Assembly: GCA_030248295.1 (NCBI GenBank)
Contig: JASANH010000230.1
Coordinates: 246,832-310,831 of the forward strand
DNA length: 64,000 nucleotides
Origin: Mesodorylaimus sp. YZB2_4
Taxonomy: Eukaryota > Nematoda > Enoplea > Dorylaimida > Dorylaimidae
Direction of reading: 5' to 3'
This document shows positions 22,516 to 33,183 of the stretch, in pieces. Below the pieces are notes generated by a model. That model did not search any database and had not been told where the DNA came from. It saw nothing but the letters and a program-made list of their open reading frames with translations. The position numbers and the translations under genes are program-made. Each line of letters begins with the position of its first letter. Position 1 is the first letter of the stretch.

Positions 22516-23356
22516 TAAGCCCATAAATTGTGTCAATCGGCCGATCTGTAGCGACGCGATCGTTGAAAACTTAGGTATCTCTGTGCTCATGGACTCGCCT
22601 AACAAACTTGAATCTAGATCTTTCACTAACAAGTAAGCCAGACTAGGTACATGCCCCAGATACTAAAGGCGTGGGAAATTCATAACTTCACTCTGAATTT
22701 TTATCCTTAATAAATATTCCGTGACAAGTAGCGCAATACACACTTTGTTTTCTGCATGTTCTCACGAATAAAAGAGGACGGAAAATGAGTTCGGCTATGG
22801 TCAGTGCGCAACATAAGAGGGATAGCATGGCACTTTTTCACAGACAGCTTCACCTGTCATTCGTCTCTGCCTCTCCACTCTCGCCTGGTAATTTCGTCTT
22901 GCACTTCACCCATTGGATCAACCTCTTCATCTGGACCATTGGTTTGACCGGCTTGACCACCTTGACCATATTCAACGTGCTTCCGCTCATAGCCGATTAT
23001 AACGCCCACAACGTGGCCACCAACATTGCCGTTATCAAAAACCGATCCATACCCGTCTCCAACATTACCATCTGCCTTCCATATTTCACTGGTTCGCTGA
23101 CCCAGGTCGCAAACTGGTTGAAGGCACCGGCTGCGAATTATGTGGCCGTCTGCCAAGAATGTCAGGCCATGCAGGATTATTCGTGGGATATTTGGAATAG
23201 CACCGATTTCGTTGCGGTCGCAAAGTCGGAGAAGAAATCATGGGAGAATATTATTTTAACAACAATTATGCGAAAGCTATTTGAAGATGAAGACTCAATG
23301 TTTGATGCACATTTCATTAATAAAAGTAACTTCAACTGGAATCAACCAATTATCAA
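22516..23356 (+). repeat. Segmental duplication unit B (pair of 11537-12358)
   Basis: Second copy of the block described at 11537-12358, with the same upstream non-coding sequence and the 5' part of a DEG/ENaC gene. The break point is inside the coding sequence, after caaccaattatc, and downstream sequence is unrelated to any channel. Confidence 0.85.
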
Positions 23357-23396
23357 AGGCGGAATCTGGAATCATATTTTTGCACAAAAAAGGTGA
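22785..23396 (+). pseudogene. Truncated DEG/ENaC channel duplicate
   Basis: Encodes the N-terminus, TM1 (LFIWTIGLTGLTTLTIF), the post-TM1 motif SNITICLPYF and the first extracellular segment (QECQAMQDYSWDIWN) of a channel. It then diverges after NWNQPIIK and stops within 14 codons. There is no thumb domain and no TM2, so it cannot form a pore. Its start (ATG at 22785) keeps a continuous frame into TM1 and so probably preserves the ancestral N-terminus that is out of frame in the 11.8 kb copy. It could in principle yield a 203-residue single-pass protein, but I regard it as a pseudogene. Confidence 0.85.
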
Positions 23397-24489
23397 AGGC
23401 GTAAAAGAGGGTTTAATTTTCTTTAAAGCGATTTTAAACTCGGTTTTAGCCAAAATAGAAGACAGAAACGGTGTTGTTTAAGTCTTGGCGTTTAAAAAAA
23501 AACTAGAGCTACGCTAGAATCTATTCTCCTAAGATCGACTAAAGCCCCCCAACCTAATCGTAAGGGGACCGAAGTAGGACCGAAGTAAGCCTAAAGAGAA
23601 ACGAGTGCGCAGTTTTTCAAAACTCCTTTGCCAAGCGTGCAGCTGTGCTTCAACAAAAATTTAGAGCAGTTTTCGTCGCGGGAAATTCTGCTGAGTCCAA
23701 CAGAATTAAAAAACATCGCTCTCTTGTTATTTTTTAGGCAATAAGAGGACTTGGGTGTTATGGGTTCTGGATCTAGGCACTATACCCTAACACTGCAATT
23801 AACTACGTGACCACTACACATGGAAAACCACCTTAGTGGCCACTGCGCCACTACGGACACCCAAAATCGACCAAAGCAGTAGAATTCCACTACATACGTC
23901 TGGCAACGCTGTTCTAACATCACCTTCGCCAAACATTGGCTGGTGTTAACAAAAATGATCGATTTTCATTTCGGGCTTTGCATTTTCATTCCAGCACCTT
24001 GCTTGTAAGACTCTCAAAATCAAATATTGTGTATGTCTCATATCGACCTGATATTTCAGATCGTCAAGCTTGCTATCAGAATCAATCCGATTTCGTTTCT
24101 CATTGCTCTTCGAGACAAGGAGTAGTAAACGGCGGTCGATGTTATTTCTTAGCCGTACTCAATGAACAACTTAGTGATAGGATGGTGGTCTGAAGGATTT
24201 TCATAGCAAAGTCGTATTGAATCTCGCCTTAGGCGCAGTTTAGTCCTCTCGATTTTTCAAAGTAAAGTCGCAATACTTGCCTGGCTCCACTCATCTCACA
24301 CTCATTCCAGAGTTTTTGTCTGGTCGACATCCTTTCTATTGTGTTTTCTTCTGCCTCAGAAAATTAGAAGGTAAACGATTAGAAACGCGCTGATCCCATC
24401 CAGCATCGACCAACATGGCGGAAAAGTGAACTCTCAGTCCGTCAGCCCCCCTCCCCAGAGGTTCAGGGAAACCAACCAGTGCCTGAAGC
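23397..24489. other. No gene seen
   Basis: No supported exon or repeat. Flank of the truncated channel copy and of the small spliced gene that follows. Confidence 0.4.
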
Positions 24490-25136
24490 ATGGAAACAAG
24501 GCCTCCACTTTATGGCATACCAACAAATCAAACATTTACAGCCAGAGAAAAGGCATCAAGTTTAAATCAGATTCGACCGATTAAGCATTTGGATTATCCA
24601 TCCGTTTTAGGATTGGTGCGGCCCGATAGGTCTATGCAGGGTCGAACATCAAGCAACAATCTGGCACTTTTTGCTTCATTTGAGCTGACCGTTCTGGTGG
24701 CCATACTTCTTTATGATACGCAATCAATGATAGGGGCGATATTTTCGATGCCATGGAATTACAGTCGACCTTACTTGAGAGAAACTCGCAGACTTTTGGG
24801 CAGTCCAGACAAATTTCTTGTTCTCGACTCGACTCGACTCGTGGTCTTGAAGCGTCAGTAGCAACATGGAAATGTTCAGTGTTTAGTTGTCAGTTTGGGG
24901 TTTGATGGTTATTAATTTTCAAATAATTTTTAATTCTCGCATCATTAGGCAAATTCAATCAATTTTTCGAATTTTTCAGAGTCATCCACGAAAACCTGCC
25001 CGTGCGCATGAGAGCCGCCGCTAATATTTTGAATTTCCCGCCGTCTGTAAATTTTTTGTTTTACCAGATAAAGGTGAGGGAAGCCACCGCAAATCCCAAG
25101 AAAAAGCTTGTTAGAAAAAACAGGGAAATAACTTGA
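24490..25136 (+). CDS. Hypothetical small membrane protein, two-exon model
   Basis: Exon 24490-24857 starts at an ATG in good context (gaagcATGGAA). A GT-AG intron at 24858-24979 (acceptor gaatttttcag) joins it in frame to 24980-25136, giving 174 residues. One membrane segment is predicted (ALFASFELTVLVAILLY), with a polar N-terminus and a basic C-terminus (NPKKKLVRKNREIT). The splice changes a short terminal stop into a further 52 plausible residues (VIHENLPVRMRAAANILNF), which favours the model. I do not recognise the family. Its 3' end overlaps antisense candidate exons on the minus strand. Confidence 0.4.
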
Positions 25137-25340
25137 CTTACTGAACGAAAAACACTACTGCCCACTGGTCTGGCCGTCATGCTCGGTATTGTCCCGCGGT
25201 TGTATCTTGTCGGGATTCGGTGGAGGGACGTCTTTCTCTGCGACTTTCGGAATAGCGGTATTCGGTATTTCCTCCTCATCGCCAATTTGCCGAGGCTTCT
25301 CTCCAGTCGCCTTTTCGCGCTTGCTATCGCTGTTCTCCAT
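25061..25340 (-). CDS. Candidate minus-strand terminal exon (weak)
   Basis: An acceptor (accttgttttgcag) precedes ATGGAG at 25340. One frame gives a 61-residue polar protein ending at 25155. Another frame runs to 25061 and ends in a hydrophobic segment (VISLFFLTSFFLGFAVASL) that could be a tail anchor. It may be joined to the donor-bearing exon at 26532-26752. No family is recognised and only one of the two frames, if either, can be real. The exon overlaps the plus-strand gene end at 24980-25136. Confidence 0.22.
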
Positions 25341-26531
25341 CTGCAAAACAAGGTTTGATAGGCAGGGGTTCTTATTTGATAAAACCTGTCACGAACTCTT
25401 ATTCGATAAGAAACGTTTTTGAAAAGTGTTTGTTCAGACAAATATTTACGCGTGAAAAAATGATCAATCCAGGAATTGCTATACATACATATATCTTTGT
25501 TTTCGTCAGAAAAGATTAATTAGATGGAAAAACTAAAAATTAGTTGATTTCGACATTTGCAATTCGATTTGACAGAGGATTCTCCTAAGTGCAATTACAT
25601 ATTCTCATTTGAAAGAGAGGACTGAGTTATATTGACCCCGTTTCCAATATGAGCTGCGAAACATTTGAGCAAAGCCCCATCACTTTACACGACCTTCTAC
25701 GAAATACATACAGCAAACTGCAGAGAATTTTTTCATCAGCTGTTTTCCTGCTGCCTCACAACATTTTTTTAAACTCTCTCCATAAAAAATTCAAAGGAAC
25801 TCACTGCTTGGCTAAAGGTCAGAAGGCAAATCGCACCGAGTTGAGCAAACGAGCAAATGACGACGATCACGAAGCACCGAGTTTCGCAATGGCGCCTAAA
25901 TTTTCGAGGGCTGGAACAATGGTTGCCACAAAACAAGCTACGAATCCGTAATTATCACGGCTTTAAATATGGCTTATGTGCGAATACCTGAAAAATATTT
26001 CCTCGTCATTCACGCATTTGTTCGCGTCGTAGCCGCTACCGCTCAAAAAATATGTAGAACATAGAGTTATGAAAAACCTTATGGAAATTTATACGCGTTC
26101 AATCTAGAAATGATACTCAAAGATCAGATTTAATCGAAAATGATTTCGCAATTTTATTGGAGCATGCATGGAGACAAAAAAAATGAAGATTTCTATTCGA
26201 TAATTCTATACTATGCCTGTTTCCGATACTGCACTATGCATAAACGTGGGCTTCGAATTATTCAGAGTATCAGAAAATACTGTTTTTCAAACGCGAATTT
26301 GCGACAATTTTGAGCATGGCTGAATGACTACTATTATCCTGTATAAGCTTCTAAAACTAAAAAAAACCAGAAAAATTGTTTTATCTTGTGGTTCCTCGTT
26401 GCGTGACAACATTTTTGATAACTTTAGCTGCATTATACAATACATCAAAATTTTAAAGGATTTGTTTCACCAGTTGTTTTTAGTCGGTAAGCTGCGATTA
26501 AGATAAAAATCCTAAGCGCTGCTGTACTTAC
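25341..26531. other. Presumed intron or intergenic DNA
   Basis: AT-rich sequence with no supported exon. A plus-strand open frame at 25649-25951 has neither splice context nor motifs. Confidence 0.35.
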
Positions 26532-26752
26532 CCTTTCCAATTTCCAATTTCATGAAAATAACCAATTGATTTGAGCAAATTTTCCAAGGCGATTTCTAAC
26601 AGTGATGGCGGGTCTGTGATTTTAAGACTGCTTCTAGCAAGAAGCGCGCCGCAACAGCCAGGAATCTCTAACCAATCAGGGGACGCCACGATATGATTTC
26701 GTGACAAGGGCGCTGGCGTTACAGAGGAGGGTGATCCGAAAATCGTAAACAT
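26532..26752 (-). CDS. Candidate first exon of a minus-strand gene (weak)
   Basis: Starts with ATG at 26752 and is open for 73 codons up to a strong donor (GG|gtaagt, 26531-26526). The peptide contains DPPSLLEIALENLLKSIGYF, an amphipathic helical stretch such as found in leucine-rich or F-box proteins, but I cannot assign a family. Two acceptors downstream are possible (about 26488 and 25341). It is included because of the splice signal and coding look. Confidence 0.25.
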
Positions 26753-26929
26753 TCAGTGCAGACGCAGCTTATTTTGTACATACAGTACAGGCTCAGCGGC
26801 GCTACTGTTCACTAAAAGTGGGAATATACTTCTGTTCGGTGGGTGCCCGTACGCACAGATGACCGTACGGGCAGCTCTCCTGGCACGTGCACGGAGACTG
26901 CTCCGAACTGGCTGGCTACCCGCCCGGCG

Positions 26930-27350
26930 TCTACTGGCAACTCATCGTAGAAATAGGAATAGAGTAGAAAAGTATAGACGAGGGGTGGGGTGCGTATGTT
27001 TTGTGTGTGTGGCCTGTGGAAAGTACAGATCAGCTTTTTTGGCACCGCCCGCGCGCATGTGGTATAGCACGGGGGTATGCATGGTCACGTGTTGAAGGCG
27101 TGGCGGCGGGTGGCAGCGAGGTGATGTTATGATCAGTGTTTTCTCGAAATTTTTAGTGATGACATAGGTATTTTATGGACGAAGTGTGTGGAGAATTTTG
27201 CGCTGGACAAGATAAAAGTAATTTCGAGGTTTTTCTAGGTGGGATGAGGTAAAAAAGTGAGAGGAAGGGGGTTCGTGGCGAGACGCGATGTAGGTAGCCG
27301 TGCGTGTTTGTTATAGGCAGCCGCGTTGCGGTGCGTTGTGCAATTCATTT
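26930..27350 (+). repeat. G/T-rich dispersed repeat, copy 1
   Basis: Shares ordered blocks with 28565-28985 and 28985-29190. These include aggaatagag, gcgtatgttttg, tgtggaaagtac, ggtatgcatggtcacgtg, ggcgggtggcagcgag, tgacataggt and the final gcgttgcggt...gcaattcat. Strand composition is strongly skewed towards G and T. No coding potential is evident. Confidence 0.6.
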
Positions 27351-28564
27351 TACGTCGGGTGAACGTTTGGAAGGATGCTCGCGGTTTGATGTCGCCGTGA
27401 TTGTTTGTGGCAAGATCTGTTTACTAAGCTATAACGTTTGGTTGCTTAGTTATTTCACAATTTTCGATATAGGGGTAAGTTATTAAAAATGTTTGGAGAA
27501 GTGTGTGTGTGATGGTTTGGGCAATTCTTCGGAATGAAGGAAATTTTTTATTAGAGAAAATAGTTGCAGTATGGGTCAGGATATGCCGAAAGTTTTGAGT
27601 TTTGTTGTGGAAAATGTAGGTGGTTGTGTGACTGTTTCAAGCGGAAAAGAAAATGGGGGCGTTGCTGGTTAGGGTTGTTTTTGAGGCATAGCAATTAGTT
27701 CGAGTTTTAGTAGAAGTATGAGTCATGTGCATTGCGTAATAGGGGGCAATAGTCGTGTTTGTGGGCATAGGTGGGCAACAAGTTGGTTGTGGAACAAATT
27801 ATCGAGGTAAAGGAAAGTATGCAGGATTGTCGATGGGTGTGAAATGTAGGAATAGGTTGCGTACTGCAGTGCTGTGTTATTGGGCAGTATGACAAGAGTT
27901 TCAGGGTGTGGTGGGTGTACAAACAGGTGGTTATTTACCAAGGTGTCAGTTCAGTGAAATATGATTATTATTAGTAGTTTTGTGACGAATGTTTTAGGCT
28001 TTTTTAAAGGGGTCAATATGTAAAAAATTTGGCAGGTAGTCACTTGGAAAAAGTTCTTCTTTCAGAATTCTTGCAAAATTCGGATTTTGCGCTTAGCATT
28101 ATGAAATGCACTTGATGCTGCGTCTCCGAGATGAAAAACGCGCATTGATGGAGTTCCAGACACTTTGTTAGGCCCGTGTTTTGAGCTCGTTCGACTTATT
28201 TTTCCAAGCAGAGTGGGGCCTTAAAGCGACGGTATACAGCAAGAGCTGCTAGTATTTCTCCTGTTTTCTCGCCAATGACTGAAAGGTTGCTGAGGGAGGG
28301 CGAGTGGTTCCCCGGGGTCTCGGAGGCTGAGCAACGAGCGTCCAATGTCACGCGTTTCTTTTATTTTTGTGGGTTGGGCCCCATGCCGTCCCAGTTCCCC
28401 CACCAGACTTCCGACCTGTTTGGCCGATACAGAGCTGGTCAGCGGTCATGTTACGAGTAGGCTGTGAGGTGACCAGCGTTCTTGGCAGCTTCCCTCTGTG
28501 CATCTCCACTTTTAGGTTATTTACATGGTTAGTGGAAGTATGAAATGTGTATAGGCGAATAGGA
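27351..28564. other. G/T-skewed non-coding sequence
   Basis: The skewed composition continues (many gtgggca, ttggttgtgg type words). No gene can be supported; apparent minus-strand frames are His/Pro-rich by-products of the composition. Confidence 0.4.
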
Positions 28565-28985
28565 CGAAACAGGTTCTAATCGTTAGTGCGGTAACGGTTA
28601 GTTTAGGAATAGAGAGTATCGTTATAGGCGAGTAAAGGGGCGGGTATGTTTTGCGTGTGAGTTCTGTGGAAAGTATAATGCGGTGTGGACACGGATTTGT
28701 TGGAGGGAAGGCGGCGGATGGCAGCGAGGAAATTATAATATGACTGTTTTTTGGAAATTTTGAGTGCTGACATAGTTGGTTTAGATATGAAGTTTGTAGA
28801 GAAGTTTTCGCTGTATAGTAGTAAATAAGGGTAATTTTTTTGAAAGCAAGTGGAAAAGACAATTTTGTCGATGGTGGTACGCGAAATAGCGATTTGACTA
28901 TTTGGTGTGCTGCGATTTCGTTAGGGTCGCATGTTTGTTTATAGGCGGGCGGGTTGCGGTTACGTTATGCAATTCATCGTAAGCG
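28565..28985 (+). repeat. G/T-rich dispersed repeat, copy 2
   Basis: Diverged copy of 26930-27350 with the same block order, from aggaatagagagtatcg to gcggttacgttatgcaattc. It is followed directly by copy 3, so copies 2 and 3 form a head-to-tail pair. Confidence 0.6.
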
Positions 28986-29190
28986 CCCGTTAGCTTAGGG
29001 AATAGAGCTTAGCGCCATAGGCGAGGAGAGGGCGGCGTATGTTTTGCGTATCTAAGCTGTCGAAAGTACAGTGGGCGATTTTTGGCACGGTCGGTGGGCA
29101 TCGAAGTATAGCAATGGGGTATGCATGGTCACGTGCTAATGGGCTGGCGGCGGGTGGCAGCGAGGGGGCCTTATCACCAGTGTTTTCTGA
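28986..29190 (+). repeat. G/T-rich dispersed repeat, copy 3 (partial)
   Basis: Corresponds to the first half of copy 1. ggggtatgcatggtcacgtg and gctggcggcgggtggcagcg are closer to copy 1 than to copy 2. It ends near the cagtgttttct block. Confidence 0.6.
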
Positions 29191-29543
29191 AAACACCACT
29201 CTCGCCCAACAGCCACCCACCTCAAATACAGCCTGGAAGTCTTCCTCGCCACACTGCCGGTCGTCATCTCCATCGGTATCTGCCAAATCGTACATGACGA
29301 CTTACGAATATGAACTTTTCGAATTCTATAGTTCCCTTGCCTGAAATCGCATGCACTCCCATCATCTGATCGGCACAACTCGGACATAACTTGATGTCCA
29401 GAAAACAAGACTTGATGTCGTCGTGATTCTTAGCAGTGAAATTTATTTTTTCACTCATCTATTGTCGCTAATTCGGTCGACAAATCATCCACAACGCCAA
29501 TCATGCCATATACTACTACTGGCAACCTGCCAGTAGACGAGAC

Positions 29544-30194
29544 CCCCACTAAAAAAGGTCCATGAAATGGACCAACCCCTAGGTGCTTAGGAATAGAGAA
29601 CACAAACCTGCCACCAAAAAACCGTGCGAAAAATTTCCCCTCTCCACGCGCTTCTCTATTCCTAAGCCCTGACAAATGATACCGTTGTGCGTTGCTAAAG
29701 CGCTGAAGCTTCGTGGCATGCGGTCACTACAGTCACGTTCTATGTATAACGTGAAATAAACATTGCACAGGAAGCTTGCTCTCTGACACAATGAGTAACC
29801 GACACAGCCATTATATCCGGACACTTGGCATTCTATTAATTGACCTACAGCTTGCAATCGTAACATGCCTACAGTTATAGCGACATAACGCACTGTCCAT
29901 TTACAAAATGCATAGTTTACTTGAAAAACTAAACGAATCACTGCACCGAACCCATAACAGCAAAATCTCATGCCTCCAACCATGCAAGCAATGCAGCAAA
30001 TGCTTCTATGCATTATGACTCGGCATGCAATGTATTCTCCACGCTATACCTAACGCAAGCGTATATCAGGGCTTAGGAATAAAGAAGCGCGTGGAGAGGG
30101 GAAATTTTTCGCACGGTTTTTTGGTGGCAGGTTTGTGTTCTCTATTCCTAAGCACCTAGGGGTTGGTCCATTTCATGGACCTTTTTTAGTGGGG
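29544..30194. mobile_element. Foldback element with 129-base inverted arms
   Basis: Left arm 29544-29672 and right arm 30066-30194 are reverse complements with a single mismatch seen (gaatagag versus gaataaag). The arms start ccccactaaaaaaggtccat and include the short palindrome ggtccatgaaatggacc. The 393-base centre shows no coding potential. Near-identity of the arms implies recent insertion or ongoing correction. No clear target-site duplication was found at either end, so the superfamily is unassigned. The inverted ends could belong to a non-autonomous DNA transposon (MITE-like). Confidence 0.85.
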
Positions 30195-31012
30195 TTGAGC
30201 CAGTACTGGCACTAGCCCGTACTGGCTTCGAAACGGGCAGCTGCCAGCACTGTTCACAAGTATATTGCGTTAATAATACCATGTCTGCTACAACCGTGTT
30301 GCCGATAATCAGATATAATGATCCTCACCGTTATTCTTTTTTTTTTTTTTCAAGAAACTTGAAAATGGCTCCACAACGCGCCTTGACGATTGCGCTGTTT
30401 ATAATAATCCTGATGTTTCGTATTTCATAACAGTTACGGAAAGCTACGACCGCCAAAATCAAGTTTTCTCAAAAATCTTGAAAACTTGATTCTTTTTTCA
30501 AGAAAATTTGAAATCTTGAATAAAATTTTACTGTACTTGAAAACTTGAAAAAAATCAAAATTTTTCGTTCCCGATAAAATCTTCTTTTTGAAGCGCTTAG
30601 CAAGAATCGAGCAAGAATAGAAAGAGCAAAGAAAAACTGATACATTCCATAAAAATTTCCGAAGCCACCCCGTCCTGCGCCAAAACACCAAGCCACGCTC
30701 CCAAAAGATGCCCGAAGTGGAACGCAACTGGCAGCTGCACGCAGCAAAAATCTATGGGCGACACCCTCCGTGCATCTACCAGTACTGGCGAGTGCAGCCA
30801 GAAGCGAAATACGCACTATACTTACTGGCGCGTACATGCATGATTCGGGCGAGTCTACTGGCAGGCAAGAAAACCGCAATATAACGTTACTTACTGGCCA
30901 GTGCGCGTGCTGCTCTGTTCATCATCATCATGTTCATGTTCATGTTTTACCACGTCACCAAACGCTTATGCGCACTCGAGGGTGAAGGGACACATTTTAC
31001 ACGAAGTGATTT
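30195..31012. other. Low-complexity and unassigned sequence
   Basis: 30330-30620 is A/T-rich with repeated cttgaaaa / aacttgaa words (cryptic simple sequence), and 30760-30905 has repeated tactggc words. No gene is supported. Confidence 0.45.
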
Positions 31013-31098
31013 ACCGGCCCGCGAGTCGAACACTCGCCCGTAACTGCGCGCCTGGCGTGAGAGGCAGACGCCTAACCCACCAGGCCACGAGGCCGGTG
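31013..31098 (-). ncRNA. tRNA-like fold, probably tRNA-derived repeat
   Basis: The minus strand can pair ACCGGCC with GGCCGGT as a 7-bp acceptor stem, form a T arm GCGAG-TGTTCGA-CTCGC, and has an A-box-like TGGCCTGGTGGG. The anticodon arm (GTCTG CCTCTCAC GCCAGGC) needs a bulge, and there is one surplus base before the acceptor 3' strand. It is therefore more likely a pseudo-tRNA or SINE head than a working tRNA. It lies immediately outside the left inverted end of the MADF unit at 31103. Confidence 0.45.
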
Positions 31099-31484
31099 GG
31101 TGAAGCGTGATTTATACTCTATCCGTTTGGCTACCCGTAAGCGTAACGGGTACGAAAACTGCCGCGCAAACGGTCGGGCAAACATTTTGCCTGAGCATCA
31201 AGCAAATGTACCCGACGAGTATAAATCGTTATTTTTTACGCTTACGTCGATTTCGTAAGCGTAACCGTTTTTCGGGCAAAAAGTATAAACCGTTTTCTTC
31301 GCGACGGTCACGTAAACGTACAACGGACACGAAACGGGCCCGTATCCGTAATTTTGGCTGCCCGTAATTTCAGAAATTACGTATACGAAACATCCCGGCT
31401 ACGAAGGTAATAAGCAGCTTTTTTTATTATTCCATAGGAGGAAGTTGGTAGGAGGATCTATGTCCTTTTATACTGTTTTCAAAG

Positions 31485-32527
31485 ATGTCCTATTTGGATT
31501 TTATAGTGGATGCCGACATCGTGAAACATCGATGGGAATCATTACGTGAAATGTACGTAAGGAAACGTAGCAAAATTCGACCATCTGGTTCAGCTGCTGA
31601 GAAAGAGGCCGTGATAAAGAAGTGGCCATTGTTCCGAGCTATGGATTTCTTGTGGGATTCTTCTGCACCTGGAAAGTAAGTTATTAATTTCATGACATTT
31701 GGTGGGTTGCCACTATCAGGATGCTTTATGTTTCAGGACTCAAGATAGCATGGGTGGTTTCGGTTGCGATGGCTTCTTTGCCGACAGTGCTGTAGCTGAT
31801 GTTGATCGTGAGTACAACGAGCGTCGTGTCAATTTGCTCGATTCATCAGACGATGAAATCGATCACTCGAGGACCGAAGAATCTCAGATGAACATCACCA
31901 TTCAGGACGATCATCAATCATACAGTCTGGTTGGTGAGACAGTTGAAAATGTCAGTCGATATGGAGGGTCGGAAATATTGGTCGTCAATCGACAACCAGA
32001 TACTCAAACTCAACCAACGGTTACACAGTGTGAAACAATTGGAACGGTTAAATGCGGCAGTGCTGGTAAATGTCTTATCCTATAGTCATTTTCCATGCAG
32101 TATTATCATGGTTGTTCTATTTCTGATTTCAGTGCTATCAATTAAACAACGTCCAACCAGCAGGTTGTCGGTGGCGTCAACGAGCAGCAAATCCGGTGCT
32201 GAGTCTTCCACAGGCCGGCCTGAAACTCCATTTGCGACCAAGAAGCCGAAGACAAGTCCAACATCGTCGTACTTGCCAGCCGTGTTGGAGGCGCTAGCAA
32301 AGGTCGTGGAACAACCATCGAACGGTGATCTAAGCGCTTGTTTGGGTGTTGTTATGGACAGTGAGCTTAAGGGCTTGCCAGAGGGACTGAGGACATGGGT
32401 CTTGAAAGTGTTCTATGATCTTGTAGGTCAGACCAGAACCGCCTACAGGAATGGAAACCACAAGGATTTCGTTTTGATGATTGAAGATGCATTCAAAAAG
32501 GGGCTTTTGATGAATATGCCAGAGTAA
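31485..32527 (+). CDS. MADF-domain (BESS-like) protein, three-exon model
   Basis: Exons 31485-31675, 31737-32065 and 32133-32527 join in frame (introns of 61 and 67 bases, GT-AG) to 304 residues. Residues about 10-60 match the second half of a MADF/Myb-like DNA-binding domain (HRWESLREMYVRKRSK, WPLFRAMDFLW). An acidic Ser/Asp-rich linker and a Ser/Thr/Lys region (TKKPKTSPTSSY) follow. The C-terminal helical part (DLSACLGVVMDSELKGLP) resembles the protein-interaction region of MADF-BESS proteins. The first half of the MADF domain is missing. Since ATG 31485 directly follows an acceptor-like ttttcaaag, an upstream exon may exist or may have been lost. Such proteins are encoded by PIF/Harbinger elements and by host genes derived from them. 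Confidence 0.65.
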
Positions 32528-32577
32528 GCTATGTTGTTTTGGACGTCCGCCTACAGGAGGGTGAAATTGGGTGAAAG

Positions 32578-32632
32578 TGGATGATGAAAATAATGATGAT
32601 GAAAATGATGATGATGATAAAGAAAAAACGTA
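32578..32632 (+). repeat. GAT-type microsatellite
   Basis: Imperfect run of gat/aat triplets (gatgatgatgat, gaaaatgatgatg) in the 3' flank of the MADF gene. Probably replication slippage. Confidence 0.7.
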
Positions 32633-33183
32633 GCCGTGTGTGAAAGTACAATAATGCAGGAAGACACAAATTCTAGAAACAGCATCCAACAGATACACTA
32701 AATCAATCGACCAATCAATCAATCAACAGATACACTAAAGAGGCTAAAGCTAAAGATAACTAAATTCTCACTCAAACTCAAATTTTTGACATCTGCCAAG
32801 AAACTGAACCGGTTTCGGTGACAAAATACTCGCGTAACACCCGATTTCGACCTGGCCACTTCTGAATCTGACTTCTACAATGCAAGGTTTTTTGAGCAAC
32901 AAAAAGTTTTGATGACAAGAATCTAATCACTATTGAGTATTTGAGCTGAAAACTAAACTAAATTTCGAACTCGCATACCCGTTTGCGCACATTCAGGCTG
33001 ATTTAACGGGCAGGCATACTGTCGTTTTTTCGAATACGTCCACGTCGTCGTGCACGTATCCGTCAAAATTTGAGTGTACGTAGGTGGAGCCGAAACGTGC
33101 ACCCCACAGGTGCGTGCCCCTATCCGTAAATTTCCCTACTCGTACCCGTTACGTTTACAGACACCCAGGAGTATAAATCACGC

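Noticed and set aside
27707..27941. His/Pro/Thr-rich minus-strand frames
   Set aside because: They are the complement of G/T-rich repeat sequence and have no splice or family support.
31013..31098. A functional tRNA gene (Glu-like CTC anticodon)
   Set aside because: Acceptor and T stems pair, but the anticodon arm needs a bulge and an extra base precedes the acceptor 3' strand, and related fragments are dispersed.
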